DNA of 31,286 bases from Zetaproteobacteria bacterium (GCA_002747015.1 NVXI01000006.1:30482-61767); one strand, 5' to 3'; counted from the stretch's first letter, positions 9,349 through 17,482 are shown. Numbers and translations are program-made. The notes: generated from the sequence alone by a model not told the origin.

Positions 9349-10166
9349 TACTTATCCTTATTTTTCAATAGTTCTTTTGTTGAATATATTTCTTCGTACT
9401 TATCGTAAGTATATTCGGTATCCATAATGCCGTCTTGATTGCTGTCAAATTGTGCGGAGATCATTCTATCGTCACTATAATATGTAATTTTTACAAGTTT
9501 TGCAGTTTGTTCATTAAAAACTTGAAGTGTTTTGAGGTTGCCGCCTTCATCATAGTGAAAGATACGGTCGGGGAGGCCATCATTGTTATCATCGATGGTT
9601 GTTTCTAGGGGGTTGTCATTTTTGTAAGTTATAACTGTTTCGTAATATTCATCATAATTGGCATCTATTTCTGCTTTTTTAGTTAAACCACTGCGATCGT
9701 AAAAATATTTTACGTCAATTTTCCCATCGAAATTTGTGTCGGCCTCGGTTCTTTTAACATCTCCGTATGGGGGATAAAAATGTATATCGATAATACCATC
9801 GCCGTTATTATCGTACCCTTGGCTACTAAAGGGGACATGATAGTAGATGATTCCAAGGATGAACCCTATGGTTAAGCCAATGAAAATGCCGGACAAGAGC
9901 GTAGGGTGGTTAGAGTTTTTGTGCTCTGTTTTACCATTATTAGAAGGGTGTTCTCGTTGAACGGCCTCCCATTCCTTGATGATTTGTCGAGCTTTTGTAA
10001 TATTATTTTCATTAACCGAAAGTTTTATATGTCCTGTGACAGGAATTTCTCCAACAGCACCTTGCAGGTATTCTCCATGTATTTCTGCTTTAATGTCCTC
10101 ACGTTCCAGCATATGCATAATCATGTGTGCTTCTGCTGCATTATCGGCACTATAGATATAGTTCAT
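9348..10166 (-). CDS. DUF2007-like / single-TM / DxNxDGxxD-repeat protein inside the ilvB operon
   Basis: The 272-residue protein has three parts. Residues 1-68 resemble the DUF2007 'putative signal transducing' fold (MNYIYSADNAAEAHMIMHML, then ITKARQIIKEWE). Residues about 89-111 form one membrane helix (SGIFIGLTIGFILGIIYY). The rest carries calcium-loop-like repeats starting at D119, D143, D168, D192 and D241, with a degenerate copy near 217, giving a 24-25-residue period. Each loop is followed by an aromatic beta-strand (VKYFYD, RIFHYD, TEYTYD). EF-hand or thrombospondin-3-like loops have the same DxNxDG pattern. The N-terminus would be cytosolic and the repeats periplasmic. It lies 32 bases after ilvB and overlaps ilvN, with its own AGGA site. 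Function unknown. Confidence 0.75.
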   Translation of the reverse strand: MNYIYSADNAAEAHMIMHMLEREDIKAEIHGEYLQGAVGEIPVTGHIKLSVNENNITKARQIIKEWEAVQREHPSNNGKTEHKNSNHPTLLSGIFIGLTIGFILGIIYYHVPFSSQGYDNNGDGIIDIHFYPPYGDVKRTEADTNFDGKIDVKYFYDRSGLTKKAEIDANYDEYYETVITYKNDNPLETTIDDNNDGLPDRIFHYDEGGNLKTLQVFNEQTAKLVKITYYSDDRMISAQFDSNQDGIMDTEYTYDKYEEIYSTKELLKNKDK

Positions 10167-10198
10167 GATGGCTTTCCTGCCGTTAACTTTTAGGTTGT

Positions 10199-11995
10199 CT
10201 ACACTAAGCTTTTATCAAACGCATCGGCGTCCGGTGAGAGGATCATTTCATTATGTGCCTTTCCAGAAGGAATCATAGGGAAACAATTCTCTGTTTTTGC
10301 CACTTTGACATCAACAACTGTGAGGCGATCATTACTCATCATTTCTTCGATCACGCCGTCTAGTTCATCCACAGTATTTGCGCGAAGTCCAACGCCGCCA
10401 TAGGCTTCGACCAATTTAACAAAGTCTGGAAGGGCTTCGGAATAGGTCTCTGAATATCGCTCTCCATGTAATAGCTCCTGCCATTGACGCACCATGCCCA
10501 TCCATTCGTTATTAAGGATAAAGACCTTAACCGGTAGGCGATATTGGATCGCGGTTGCCAATTCTTGAATATTCATTTGGATGGAGGCCTCCCCCGCGAC
10601 ATCAACTACGAAGGCATCAGGATGTGCCATTTGCACGCCGATTGCGGCAGGCAGTCCATATCCCATTGTGCCAAGGCCGCCAGAGGTCATAAAGCGGTTC
10701 GGCTCGTTAAAGGGCAGAAATTGTGCCGCCCACATTTGATGTTGGCCAACTTCGGTTGTGACATAGCAATCGCGTTTGTCTTCCTCCATATAATGGGCAA
10801 GACGTTGCAACGCATATTGTGGCTTGATAATTTTATCGTCTTTTTTATAGGCGAGGCAATTTTTTGCGCGCCAAATTTCGATCCGCTTCCACCATGCTTT
10901 CATGGCATCTTGGTCGGCTTTGTATTTCTTTGCACGCCAAACTTTCAGCATCGCTTCAATTGTCTTTTTCGCATCAGCAACAATTGGTATATCAATCGGT
11001 ATGTTTTTGTTGATTGAGCTGGCATCAATATCAACGTGGATTTTTTTGGAGTTTGGTGAGAATTTATCAGTGCGTCCTGTGATGCGGTCGTCAAACCGCG
11101 CGCCGATGCAAATCATAACGTCACAATCATGCATCGCTAAATTTGCTTCAAAGGTTCCATGCATGCCTAGCATACCAAGCCATTGCTTGTCTTTCGCCGG
11201 ATAGCAACCAAGCCCCATAAGGGTGGAGGTGATGGGGAAACCTGTTTCTTGGACAAGCTCACGCAACAGGGTGCTGGCCTCTGTGCCTGCATTTATAATG
11301 CCACCGCCAGTATAAAAAACCGGACATTTGGCATTTGCCATCAGTTCTACGGCTTGCTCTATGGTCTTCATGTCTGGGTCTGTTTCAGGTTTGTAATGCG
11401 AATGCATAATCGCCTGATCTTTTGATACATAGTTGCCTTTCGCGAATTGTATATCTTTTGGGATGTCAATAACAACAGGGCCAGGGCGACCTGATCGCGC
11501 AATATGAAAAGATTCATGCATTGCACTGGCAAGATCATTTTGATCTTTCACCAGAAAGTTATGTTTTGTACAGGGACGGGTAATACCAATGGTATCGGCC
11601 TCTTGAAAGGCATCTGTTCCAATTAGAAATGTTGGGACTTGTCCTGTGATACAAACAAGCGGAATAGAATCAAGCAACGCATCGGCCAAACCAGTGACCG
11701 CGTTTGTTGCGCCGGGGCCAGATGTCACAAGCGCGCAGCCAACCTTACCGGTAGAGCGGGCATATCCCTCTGCGGCATGTAGTGCGCCGCCTTCTTGGCG
11801 AACGAGGACGTGCTTTATTTTGTCTTGTTGAAACAGTGCATCATAAATGGGCAGGACAGCACCGCCAGGATAACCAAAAATCGTATCAACGCCTTGTTCG
11901 ATCAGGGCTTCAATAACCATTTCCGCGCCGGACATTTCCTTCGCTCTTGGTTTTTCTGCTATCTTGTCCTGTTTTTGTGTCGCTTCCATTTTCAT
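10199..11995 (-). CDS. ilvB: Acetolactate synthase large (catalytic) subunit
   Basis: This thiamine-diphosphate enzyme condenses pyruvate with pyruvate or 2-oxobutyrate, the first common step of Ile/Val/Leu synthesis. The 598 residues comprise the N-terminal PYR domain with catalytic E68 (RQEGGALHAAEGYAR), a central FAD/DHS-like domain, and the C-terminal PP domain. The ThDP motif reads VAGEASIQMNIQELAT in place of the common GDGSFQMN; this AGEAS form is known from alphaproteobacteria. The start ATG at 11995 has a weak upstream GAAAG. A second in-frame ATG two codons later is possible. Expression is most likely controlled by the attenuator upstream. Confidence 0.96.
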   Translation of the reverse strand: MKMEATQKQDKIAEKPRAKEMSGAEMVIEALIEQGVDTIFGYPGGAVLPIYDALFQQDKIKHVLVRQEGGALHAAEGYARSTGKVGCALVTSGPGATNAVTGLADALLDSIPLVCITGQVPTFLIGTDAFQEADTIGITRPCTKHNFLVKDQNDLASAMHESFHIARSGRPGPVVIDIPKDIQFAKGNYVSKDQAIMHSHYKPETDPDMKTIEQAVELMANAKCPVFYTGGGIINAGTEASTLLRELVQETGFPITSTLMGLGCYPAKDKQWLGMLGMHGTFEANLAMHDCDVMICIGARFDDRITGRTDKFSPNSKKIHVDIDASSINKNIPIDIPIVADAKKTIEAMLKVWRAKKYKADQDAMKAWWKRIEIWRAKNCLAYKKDDKIIKPQYALQRLAHYMEEDKRDCYVTTEVGQHQMWAAQFLPFNEPNRFMTSGGLGTMGYGLPAAIGVQMAHPDAFVVDVAGEASIQMNIQELATAIQYRLPVKVFILNNEWMGMVRQWQELLHGERYSETYSEALPDFVKLVEAYGGVGLRANTVDELDGVIEEMMSNDRLTVVDVKVAKTENCFPMIPSGKAHNEMILSPDADAFDKSLV

Positions 11996-12075
11996 ATCGC
12001 TTTCAAATTATATTATTGCGGTAAACTACATTATTTTTATTGTGTTGTTTAGTGCTTCTTTTATGCTTTAGGCAT

Positions 12076-12105
12076 AAAAAAACGCCCCGTTTTTAAGGAG
12101 GGCGC
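12076..12105 (-). terminator. Intrinsic terminator of the ilvB attenuator
   Basis: A GC stem CGCCC/GGGCG with a 12-base loop is followed by seven U (12082-12076), about 80 bases upstream of the ilvB ATG. A second AT-rich hairpin (TTTTATGC-CTAAA-GCATAAAA, 12079-12059) follows directly. Confidence 0.8.
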
Positions 12106-12147
12106 TGCGTGTGTACTTTATGCCATAGGCTAAGTGCGCAGCTCCCT
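12076..12147 (-). promoter_or_regulatory. ilvB transcription attenuator (antiterminator + terminator)
   Basis: Two exclusive structures can be drawn. Antiterminator: AGGGAGCTGCG (12147-12137, inside leader codons 21-24) pairs with CGCAGCGCCCT (12109-12099) through 6 bp, one mismatch and 4 bp. Terminator: CGCCC (12104-12100) pairs with GGGCG (12087-12083), followed by seven U. The shared CGCCC makes them mutually exclusive. A ribosome finishing the leader would cover the first arm and allow termination; a ribosome stalled on the Ile/Val/Leu codons would leave it free. Confidence 0.82.
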
Positions 12148-12207
12148 TTTCAGAAGGACCACGAGGTTCACGATAACGTTCACAATGTTTAAAATAATAT
12201 TAATCAT
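12130..12207 (-). CDS. ilvB operon leader peptide (25 aa, 15 Ile/Val/Leu codons)
   Basis: The tiny frame begins MINIILNIVNVIVNLVV and ends LLKRELRT, then TAG at 12132-12130. It contains five Ile, five Val and five Leu codons among 25, all before or at the antiterminator arm, and is followed by a terminator before ilvB. This is the hallmark of a branched-chain amino-acid attenuator leader, in which ribosome stalling on uncharged tRNAs lets transcription proceed. The ribosome-binding site is weak. The coding call rests on composition and position, not homology. Confidence 0.88.
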   Translation of the reverse strand: MINIILNIVNVIVNLVVLLKRELRT

Positions 12208-12256
12208 ATTTGACAAGTAACGCAGCCTTGAAAATTATGCAAGAGTTTTTGTGTTT

Positions 12257-12284
12257 TTGACATCGGTGCTCTCAATATTATATG
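12257..12284 (+). promoter_or_regulatory. Candidate promoter for the gene at 12314
   Basis: Consensus -35 TTGACA (12257-12262), a 16-base spacer and TATATG (12279-12284) place a transcription start about 25-30 bases before the ATG at 12314. On the opposite strand a TATAAT (12282-12277) could serve the ilvB leader, though its -35 (TTCCGT) is poor. Confidence 0.45.
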
Positions 12285-12313
12285 TTTACAATATAAAATA
12301 CGGAAAGAGCATA

Positions 12314-12673
12314 ATGCATATTAATGGTAGAAAATTTGACTTGGCGTTTAAGGGGTGGGTACATCCCCCGCAAGAAGAAGGCGGTAATGTTATCAGTATA
12401 AATGATGATAATCTTCGCGCGTGTTTTTCCAGACATGTATGGGATGCGTCCGAAGGCAAGGTCGATATGGGTGATGTTTATCACAGTGTTGATGCCCTTC
12501 TTATGCAGGAGGAATGTTTAAGTTGTGATAAGGATAAGATTAGTTTTCCCGTCGAACTTGAACAAGTTGTGAATGCGTTGAAGGCTTATAAGGGGCCGGA
12601 AAATACAACGCCCCATCTACATTCTTATCATGATGAGGGATATGGATTTTATCCTCGAGAGATGGAAATATAA
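12314..12673 (+). CDS. Hypothetical protein
   Basis: The 119-residue soluble protein starts at ATG 12314 (MHINGRKFDLAFKGW), preceded by GGAAAGAG four bases upstream; the longer in-frame start at 12251 overlaps the candidate promoter. It is acidic, with a Cys pair-like ECLSCDKDK (about 76-84) and a His-rich stretch HLHSYHDEGYGF near the C-terminus. I recognise no family. It is followed 15 bases later by a membrane-protein gene, so the two are probably cotranscribed. Confidence 0.6.
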   Translation: MHINGRKFDLAFKGWVHPPQEEGGNVISINDDNLRACFSRHVWDASEGKVDMGDVYHSVDALLMQEECLSCDKDKISFPVELEQVVNALKAYKGPENTTPHLHSYHDEGYGFYPREMEI

Positions 12674-12688
12674 GTTGAGATTTATAAT

Positions 12689-13213
12689 ATGATTGTTGAG
12701 TTATTTTATCCGTCAGAGTTAAAAGATGTTATTGAGGACCTTCGTGCGAATGATGATTTGAATGAAGAGGCATTGAGGTCATTGAGTTCTTTTGTTCATA
12801 AACATATTCTTGGCTATGTGTTTATGGCGGTTAGTTTGTTTTATCTTGGAGAAGTAAATATCTCAATTCTATTGTTCTTGCTATTTCCTCTTTTCATTTA
12901 TTTCGATTTCCGACTTCACGTCAAGCGTAAGGTGATGCCATTTGTTACCGGAAACTCCGCTAGTTTAAAATTGGTAAAAAGAAATTCGTATAGGTTTGGA
13001 ATTGTTCTATTTTTTGAAGATAAGAATGGAGAAAATATTAGGACTCCAAAGTTGCCAGAGTTATCTTGCGGGGCAGATTTTACAATGATAGGCAGGAGTG
13101 AAAATTGCTATATAAACGCAATATTTCCCTCAAGGTGCATGCCCTGTGAAAAAGTAATTTTAAAAAAGTACTGTTTAAAAAAATCGATGATAAAAGAACT
13201 TCTTAGGCATTGA
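12689..13213 (+). CDS. Hypothetical two-helix membrane protein
   Basis: The 174-residue protein has an N-terminal cytosolic-looking helix, two closely spaced membrane segments (about 40-54 and 57-74), then a basic region (HVKRKV) and a mixed soluble C-terminal domain. The C-terminal half contains five Cys (127, 140, 150, 153, 162), including a CMPC pair at 150-153, and a very basic tail. The ribosome-binding site is weak. No family recognised. It converges on miaA across 54 bases with no visible terminator. Confidence 0.6.
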   Translation: MIVELFYPSELKDVIEDLRANDDLNEEALRSLSSFVHKHILGYVFMAVSLFYLGEVNISILLFLLFPLFIYFDFRLHVKRKVMPFVTGNSASLKLVKRNSYRFGIVLFFEDKNGENIRTPKLPELSCGADFTMIGRSENCYINAIFPSRCMPCEKVILKKYCLKKSMIKELLRH

Positions 13214-13267
13214 TGTTTACATAAGTTTTTCACGTGGAACAAATAGAGAACATTTGTATTGAATACG

Positions 13268-14176
13268 TTAATCTTCCGTATTTTTCTTTGCATTCAAAAG
13301 TTGATTTCTGAACCATGTGACTTGTTGTTTTGCGTATTGACGGGTGCGGGCTTGGGATTGAGTGATGGCGTCGTCTTTACTGATCTCTCCTTTGATATAG
13401 GAGAGCAGAGGGCGGTAGCCTAAAGATTTAACAAGTGCTACATTGTCGCGTATTTCCCCGCTCTCTATGCGTTTACTAAATTCTTCGACCTCATCCAAAA
13501 TGCCATTATCCATCATCCACAGGAATCGGTCGTTACAGCGTTGATGTTGTACAGTGCGTTCGGGAATGATGACTTCGATATTGAAATCCCAATCCGCAGG
13601 TGGTGCAAGACGTGCTAGTTTTTGCCATTCTGATAGGCTTTTGCCTGTGGCTTCTAAAACTTCCCATGCGCGGATTAAACGGGCGGTGTGAAAGGGATGA
13701 AAACGCCCAGCCATAACCGGATCACGTTTTTCAAGCTCTGCGTGGAAGGCTGGGTTTCCTAATTCTTCTTGTTTCTTGACGGCGGCATCACGTATGTCTT
13801 GTGGGACATCGGGCATAGGGGATAGGCCATCGGTTAAGGCGCGAATATAAAGACCAGAACCCCCAACGATGATCGGCGCTTTGCCTTGTTTTAAAACATC
13901 ATGAATGATTGGCTCAACGATTTCCCGCCAATTGCCGGCAGAACATGTATCGTTCGGGTGAAAGTGACTGTAAAGAAGGTGTGGCACACGTTCTAAATCT
14001 TTGGTGGAGGGCTGCGCGGTTAGGGTTTGCAAGCCATCATAAATTTGCATGGAGTCGCAATTAATAATAACGCCGTCCAGCGTTTCGGCCAGATTAATCG
14101 CACGCGCGGATTTTCCGCTTGCCGTTGGGCCTGCAATAATGTGTATTATCTGCTTGTTATCTTTACCATTGTGCAT
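13268..14176 (-). CDS. miaA: tRNA dimethylallyltransferase
   Basis: MiaA transfers a dimethylallyl group to A37 of tRNAs reading UNN codons. The 302 residues have the P-loop GPTASGKS (16-23), NCDSMQIYDGL with the catalytic Asp, and GGSGLYIRAL. The C-terminal QARTRQYAKQQVTWFR signature is also intact. Length is normal for the family. It is divergent from the transporter-bio-thi operon across only 32 bases, so the two promoters must overlap or lie within coding sequence. Confidence 0.95.
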   Translation of the reverse strand: MHNGKDNKQIIHIIAGPTASGKSARAINLAETLDGVIINCDSMQIYDGLQTLTAQPSTKDLERVPHLLYSHFHPNDTCSAGNWREIVEPIIHDVLKQGKAPIIVGGSGLYIRALTDGLSPMPDVPQDIRDAAVKKQEELGNPAFHAELEKRDPVMAGRFHPFHTARLIRAWEVLEATGKSLSEWQKLARLAPPADWDFNIEVIIPERTVQHQRCNDRFLWMMDNGILDEVEEFSKRIESGEIRDNVALVKSLGYRPLLSYIKGEISKDDAITQSQARTRQYAKQQVTWFRNQLLNAKKNTED

Positions 14177-14208
14177 AATGCGCGGAATTATAAGCAGAAT
14201 TTTGAGAA

Positions 14209-15096
14209 ATGACCAAGAATAAAACCAATATAGCGATATTTGTTACGCTGCTTGCTTTTGTTGCATTTTCCATCAGTGATGGTTTGCGTAAATTCCTGTC
14301 GCAAGATTATGCGATTATTGATATTTTGTTCTGGCAAGGAGTTTGCGGGATGGGCTTTGTTTTGTTGCTCATGCCGTTTATGGGGGGCAGGGCATCCTTG
14401 TTTAATGTTACCAATATTAAATGGCAATTATTGCGTGGGATATTGTTTGCCCTTAACACTACATTCTCCATTCAGGCGGTGAGCCGTATTCCGATGATGG
14501 ATGCGTATACGATTTTCTTTCTTACGCCTTTTGTAGTGAGTATTTCTGCGGCAATTCTATTTAAAGAAGCGATAGGGAAATATAGAGCGTTTTCGATTAT
14601 ATGCGGTTTTATTGGCGCACTCATTGCATTTCGTCCAGGGTTTGCAGTGCTTAATTCGGCGTATTTTTATGCTCTTTCATGTGTTTTCCTTTTCTCATTT
14701 GCGAGTATTATTGCGCGGTATATCGGGCGTGAAAATGGCCTGTTATCTTTCGCTTTTTGGCCTTTTCTATGTCTTATTTTTGGTATCCTGATTTATAGTG
14801 GTGGGCAGATTCCACCGATGCATAATATAGAGTTTTTGGCTTATATGGCGGTTATGGGTGTGGCCTATGGCTTGGCGTTGATTTTGATTTCGTATGGTTA
14901 TACGCTTGCCGCTGTGGCCACGGTTGCGCCATATCAATATATACAAATTGTTTTCGCTCTTGGGATTGATTACTTTTTGTGGTCGAGTGTTCCTGATTTG
15001 CCCAAAATAGTCGGGAGTATTATTATCGTTGGTTCGGGGATATTTTTATTCATCAGAGAAGGGATGCGTAAGCAGGGTAAGGGTAGCGCGTTGTGA
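14209..15096 (+). CDS. EamA/DMT-family transporter heading the bio/thi operon
   Basis: The 295-residue, ten-helix inner-membrane protein has two EamA halves: AFSISDGLRKFLSQDYAIID and DAYTIFFLTPFVVSISAAIL in the first, and the ATVAPYQYIQIVFALGIDYF segment in the second. It is the third DMT transporter in the window but differs clearly from the pair at 4.9-6.7 kb. The downstream gene starts at a GTG overlapping its TGA by 4 bases, so it is translationally coupled to biotin and thiamine genes. A role in vitamin or precursor transport is possible but only inferred from context. Confidence 0.86.
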   Translation: MTKNKTNIAIFVTLLAFVAFSISDGLRKFLSQDYAIIDILFWQGVCGMGFVLLLMPFMGGRASLFNVTNIKWQLLRGILFALNTTFSIQAVSRIPMMDAYTIFFLTPFVVSISAAILFKEAIGKYRAFSIICGFIGALIAFRPGFAVLNSAYFYALSCVFLFSFASIIARYIGRENGLLSFAFWPFLCLIFGILIYSGGQIPPMHNIEFLAYMAVMGVAYGLALILISYGYTLAAVATVAPYQYIQIVFALGIDYFLWSSVPDLPKIVGSIIIVGSGIFLFIREGMRKQGKGSAL

Positions 15097-15725
15097 ATAT
15101 TGTATTTGTGCATGGTTGGGGAATGAATTCGAAGATATGGGACGCGATGTCTGCATCTTTCCTTGAGGCGGATTGTTCTGTCGTTGATCTTGGCTTTATT
15201 GGTGGAGACGAGAACACACAATGTTCTAAGGCGATTTATATTACGCATTCTTTGGGCACGATGTGGGCGTTGAAACATCATCTATCCGATATTGAGGCCT
15301 TGGTTGTTGTGAATGGGTTTTCATGTTTTCTTGATTTTGCGCAGGCGCGTGTATTACGCACGATGCAGAAAAGATTACTGCGCAATCCGAGTGTTCAAAT
15401 GCAATCATTTTGGGAGAGTTGTGGTGTGCCAGATGATGCGCAGAATCAGTTTAGCGATCCTTTGAATACGGATAAATTGCATGAGGGGTTGGAGTGGTTG
15501 ATTAATTGGGATCTGAGCGAGCCACTGCGCGCGTTGCAGGCGCCTGTTTTATCCTTAAGTGGTCGTAATGATTTTGTTTTACCGCATAATAAAATGAAGA
15601 CGCAATGGGCGGGCTATGATATGCAAACTCATGAACATGGTGGACATGTTTTACCGTTGTCACATCCACAGTGGTGCGCGGATCAAATAAAGGGATTCAT
15701 AAGTGAGTTTGAGTTGGAAAGATAA
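15093..15725 (+). CDS. bioH: BioH-like alpha/beta hydrolase (pimeloyl-ACP methyl ester esterase)
   Basis: The 210-residue protein starts at GTG 15093 with FVHGWGMNSKIW, the oxyanion/HGWG segment of BioH. The likely triad is S53 (THSLG elbow), D160 (SGRNDFVLP) and H185 (EHGGHVLPLSHP). The nucleophile elbow has Thr where Gly is usual. It is shorter than E. coli BioH (256), lacking the first strand and with a reduced lid. In biotin synthesis BioH removes the methyl group added by BioC, and bioC follows directly (23-base overlap), which is the main support. It could also be another of the several unrelated bioC partners. Confidence 0.75.
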   Translation: MNIVFVHGWGMNSKIWDAMSASFLEADCSVVDLGFIGGDENTQCSKAIYITHSLGTMWALKHHLSDIEALVVVNGFSCFLDFAQARVLRTMQKRLLRNPSVQMQSFWESCGVPDDAQNQFSDPLNTDKLHEGLEWLINWDLSEPLRALQAPVLSLSGRNDFVLPHNKMKTQWAGYDMQTHEHGGHVLPLSHPQWCADQIKGFISEFELER

Positions 15726-16425
15726 TGTTGTTCGGAGTTTTGCTCAGAAGTCCTCTGTATATGATCAAAATTGTATTATTCAACAGGATATTGCCCAAAG
15801 TCTGGCCGATGATCTCCCTGTCTCTGGTGTAGAGAGTATTCTTGAAATCGGGTGTGGTACTGGGAATTTAACACAACATTTATTCCATAAGTATGCAGGT
15901 AAACGTTTATGCATTACGGATGTTAGTGCCGAAATGGTTTCTCGTGCAAAAGATAAGTGTCTCGATGAAGAGGCACGATGGGTGGTTATGGACGGCGAAT
16001 GTCCAAACGTGCAGGGGAAATATGACCTGATTGTTGCAAATATGGTATTTCAGTGGTTTGAAGATATTGGCGCGGCGGTTGATCGCCTGTCGGGTATGTT
16101 AAACTCTGGTGGCTCTATTTTTTATAGTATGCCAGGCCCTGATAGTTTTAGAGAGTGGAAGGAGACCCTTGATCGCCTTGGCTTGCCTCTTGGTGTTCTC
16201 GAATTTCATAAATCATCTGATATTTACAGGGATGAGATCATCATGCATCAATATAAGGATGCGGTGGATTTTTTACGCTCAATGAAAACTATTGGCGCGG
16301 GAACGGCCAGAAAAGATTATACTCCCCTAACGCATACAGAAATGAAGCAGGCTTGCGGCGCACTTGATCAAAGTCATGGTGGGAATATGACGTGGCATGT
16401 ATTATATGGCCGTATTGATGGATAA
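15703..16425 (+). CDS. bioC: Malonyl-ACP O-methyltransferase
   Basis: BioC methylates malonyl-ACP to start pimelate-moiety synthesis for biotin. The 240-residue product begins at GTG 15703 (MSLSWKDNVVRSFAQKSSVY), whose N-terminal F..K...Y pattern is typical of BioC. It has SAM motif I ILEIGCGTGNLT (46-57), an acidic strand-2 end (ITDVS) and ANMVFQWFED in the motif-IV region; the QW pair is characteristic. It overlaps the upstream esterase gene by 23 bases, and the next gene begins 10 bases after its stop. bioA, B, D and F are not in the window. Confidence 0.88.
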   Translation: MSLSWKDNVVRSFAQKSSVYDQNCIIQQDIAQSLADDLPVSGVESILEIGCGTGNLTQHLFHKYAGKRLCITDVSAEMVSRAKDKCLDEEARWVVMDGECPNVQGKYDLIVANMVFQWFEDIGAAVDRLSGMLNSGGSIFYSMPGPDSFREWKETLDRLGLPLGVLEFHKSSDIYRDEIIMHQYKDAVDFLRSMKTIGAGTARKDYTPLTHTEMKQACGALDQSHGGNMTWHVLYGRIDG

Positions 16426-16435
16426 GGTTTAAATT

Positions 16436-17482
16436 ATGAAAGTTGCAATTGTAGGTGCGGGTATTTTGGGGTTGAGTACGGCCTACATCCTTGCAAAAAA
16501 AGGGTTTTCTGTTTCTGTATTCGAGAAGCAGGCTTTCCCGCCTGAGAATGCTAGTTCAATTGCAGGGGGGATGCTTGCTCCGTTTAGTGAGATTGAAACT
16601 TTGCCTGATGATTTTGTGCGTGCTGGTTTAAAAGGCATTGAATTTTGGGATGAATTTTTGGGTGATGATGCGTCCGATATTTTGCAAAAAACGGGCAGTC
16701 TGCTGATTGCTCATCCAGAAGACGGGCACATGCTTGACCGCTTCGCGCAGCATTTGCATTCTGTATCCAACCATTGGGAGGGGGTTGATCGTGCGCGCAT
16801 AGATGTGTTGGAGCCTTCCCTTGGCGGGAAATTTACAAAAGGGCTGTATCTACCTTTAGAAGCGAATGTGAACCCTTTGCCTGTTTTGACGTTGCTTGCA
16901 CAAAAATTGGGTGAATTGGGCGGGGAAATTATTCATGCAGAGGCACATCTCGATGACTTAAAAGAAGATGCGACCTATGACTGGGTGATTGATTGTCGTG
17001 GTTATATTGAAGGGCAGGATCAGGATTTGCGCGGTATAAAAGGTGAAATTATTTTGCTGGAGAATGATGAGTTTACTTTGCAACGCCCGGTGCGCTTGAT
17101 GCATCCGCGTTATCCGCTCTATATTATTCCGCGCCCTGATAATGTTTTTGCGGTGGGGGCAAGTGTGATTGAAAATTCTGATGGTGATGATGGTTTTGTT
17201 CTTCTACGCTCGGCAATGGAGCTGATGAGCGCGGCATACTCTTTGCATTCTAGTTTTGGGGAGGCGCGCATTTTGGATATGTCTTCTGCGGTTCGTCCAG
17301 CCTATCTTGATAGCTTACCACGCATTAAAGTCGATCATGATCAAAAATATATACGGTGTAATGGTTTGTTCCGTCATGGTTATTTGCTCTCACCTATTAT
17401 GGGGGAATGTGTGGCGAATTTGTTGGATAAGGGGGAGGAAAATATTTATTTCTCTTTGTTTAGTGGGCGGTGTCATGGATAA
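16436..17482 (+). CDS. thiO: FAD-dependent glycine oxidase-like protein (thiamine synthesis)
   Basis: The 348-residue DAO-family flavoprotein has the FAD-binding GAGILGLSTAY (7-17) and the SIAGGMLAP segment (42-50), which resembles the AGGMLAP motif of ThiO. ThiO oxidises glycine to the imine needed for the thiazole ring. The partner encoded immediately downstream is an E1-like ThiF/MoeB protein, which strengthens the assignment. Other DadA-like amino-acid oxidases are an alternative. The next gene starts 8 bases before its stop. Confidence 0.82.
   Translation: MKVAIVGAGILGLSTAYILAKKGFSVSVFEKQAFPPENASSIAGGMLAPFSEIETLPDDFVRAGLKGIEFWDEFLGDDASDILQKTGSLLIAHPEDGHMLDRFAQHLHSVSNHWEGVDRARIDVLEPSLGGKFTKGLYLPLEANVNPLPVLTLLAQKLGELGGEIIHAEAHLDDLKEDATYDWVIDCRGYIEGQDQDLRGIKGEIILLENDEFTLQRPVRLMHPRYPLYIIPRPDNVFAVGASVIENSDGDDGFVLLRSAMELMSAAYSLHSSFGEARILDMSSAVRPAYLDSLPRIKVDHDQKYIRCNGLFRHGYLLSPIMGECVANLLDKGEENIYFSLFSGRCHG

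Noticed and set aside
12278..12484. 68-codon reverse frame over the 5' part of the gene at 12314
   Set aside because: Antisense to a better-supported gene with a promoter and ribosome-binding site; no features of its own.
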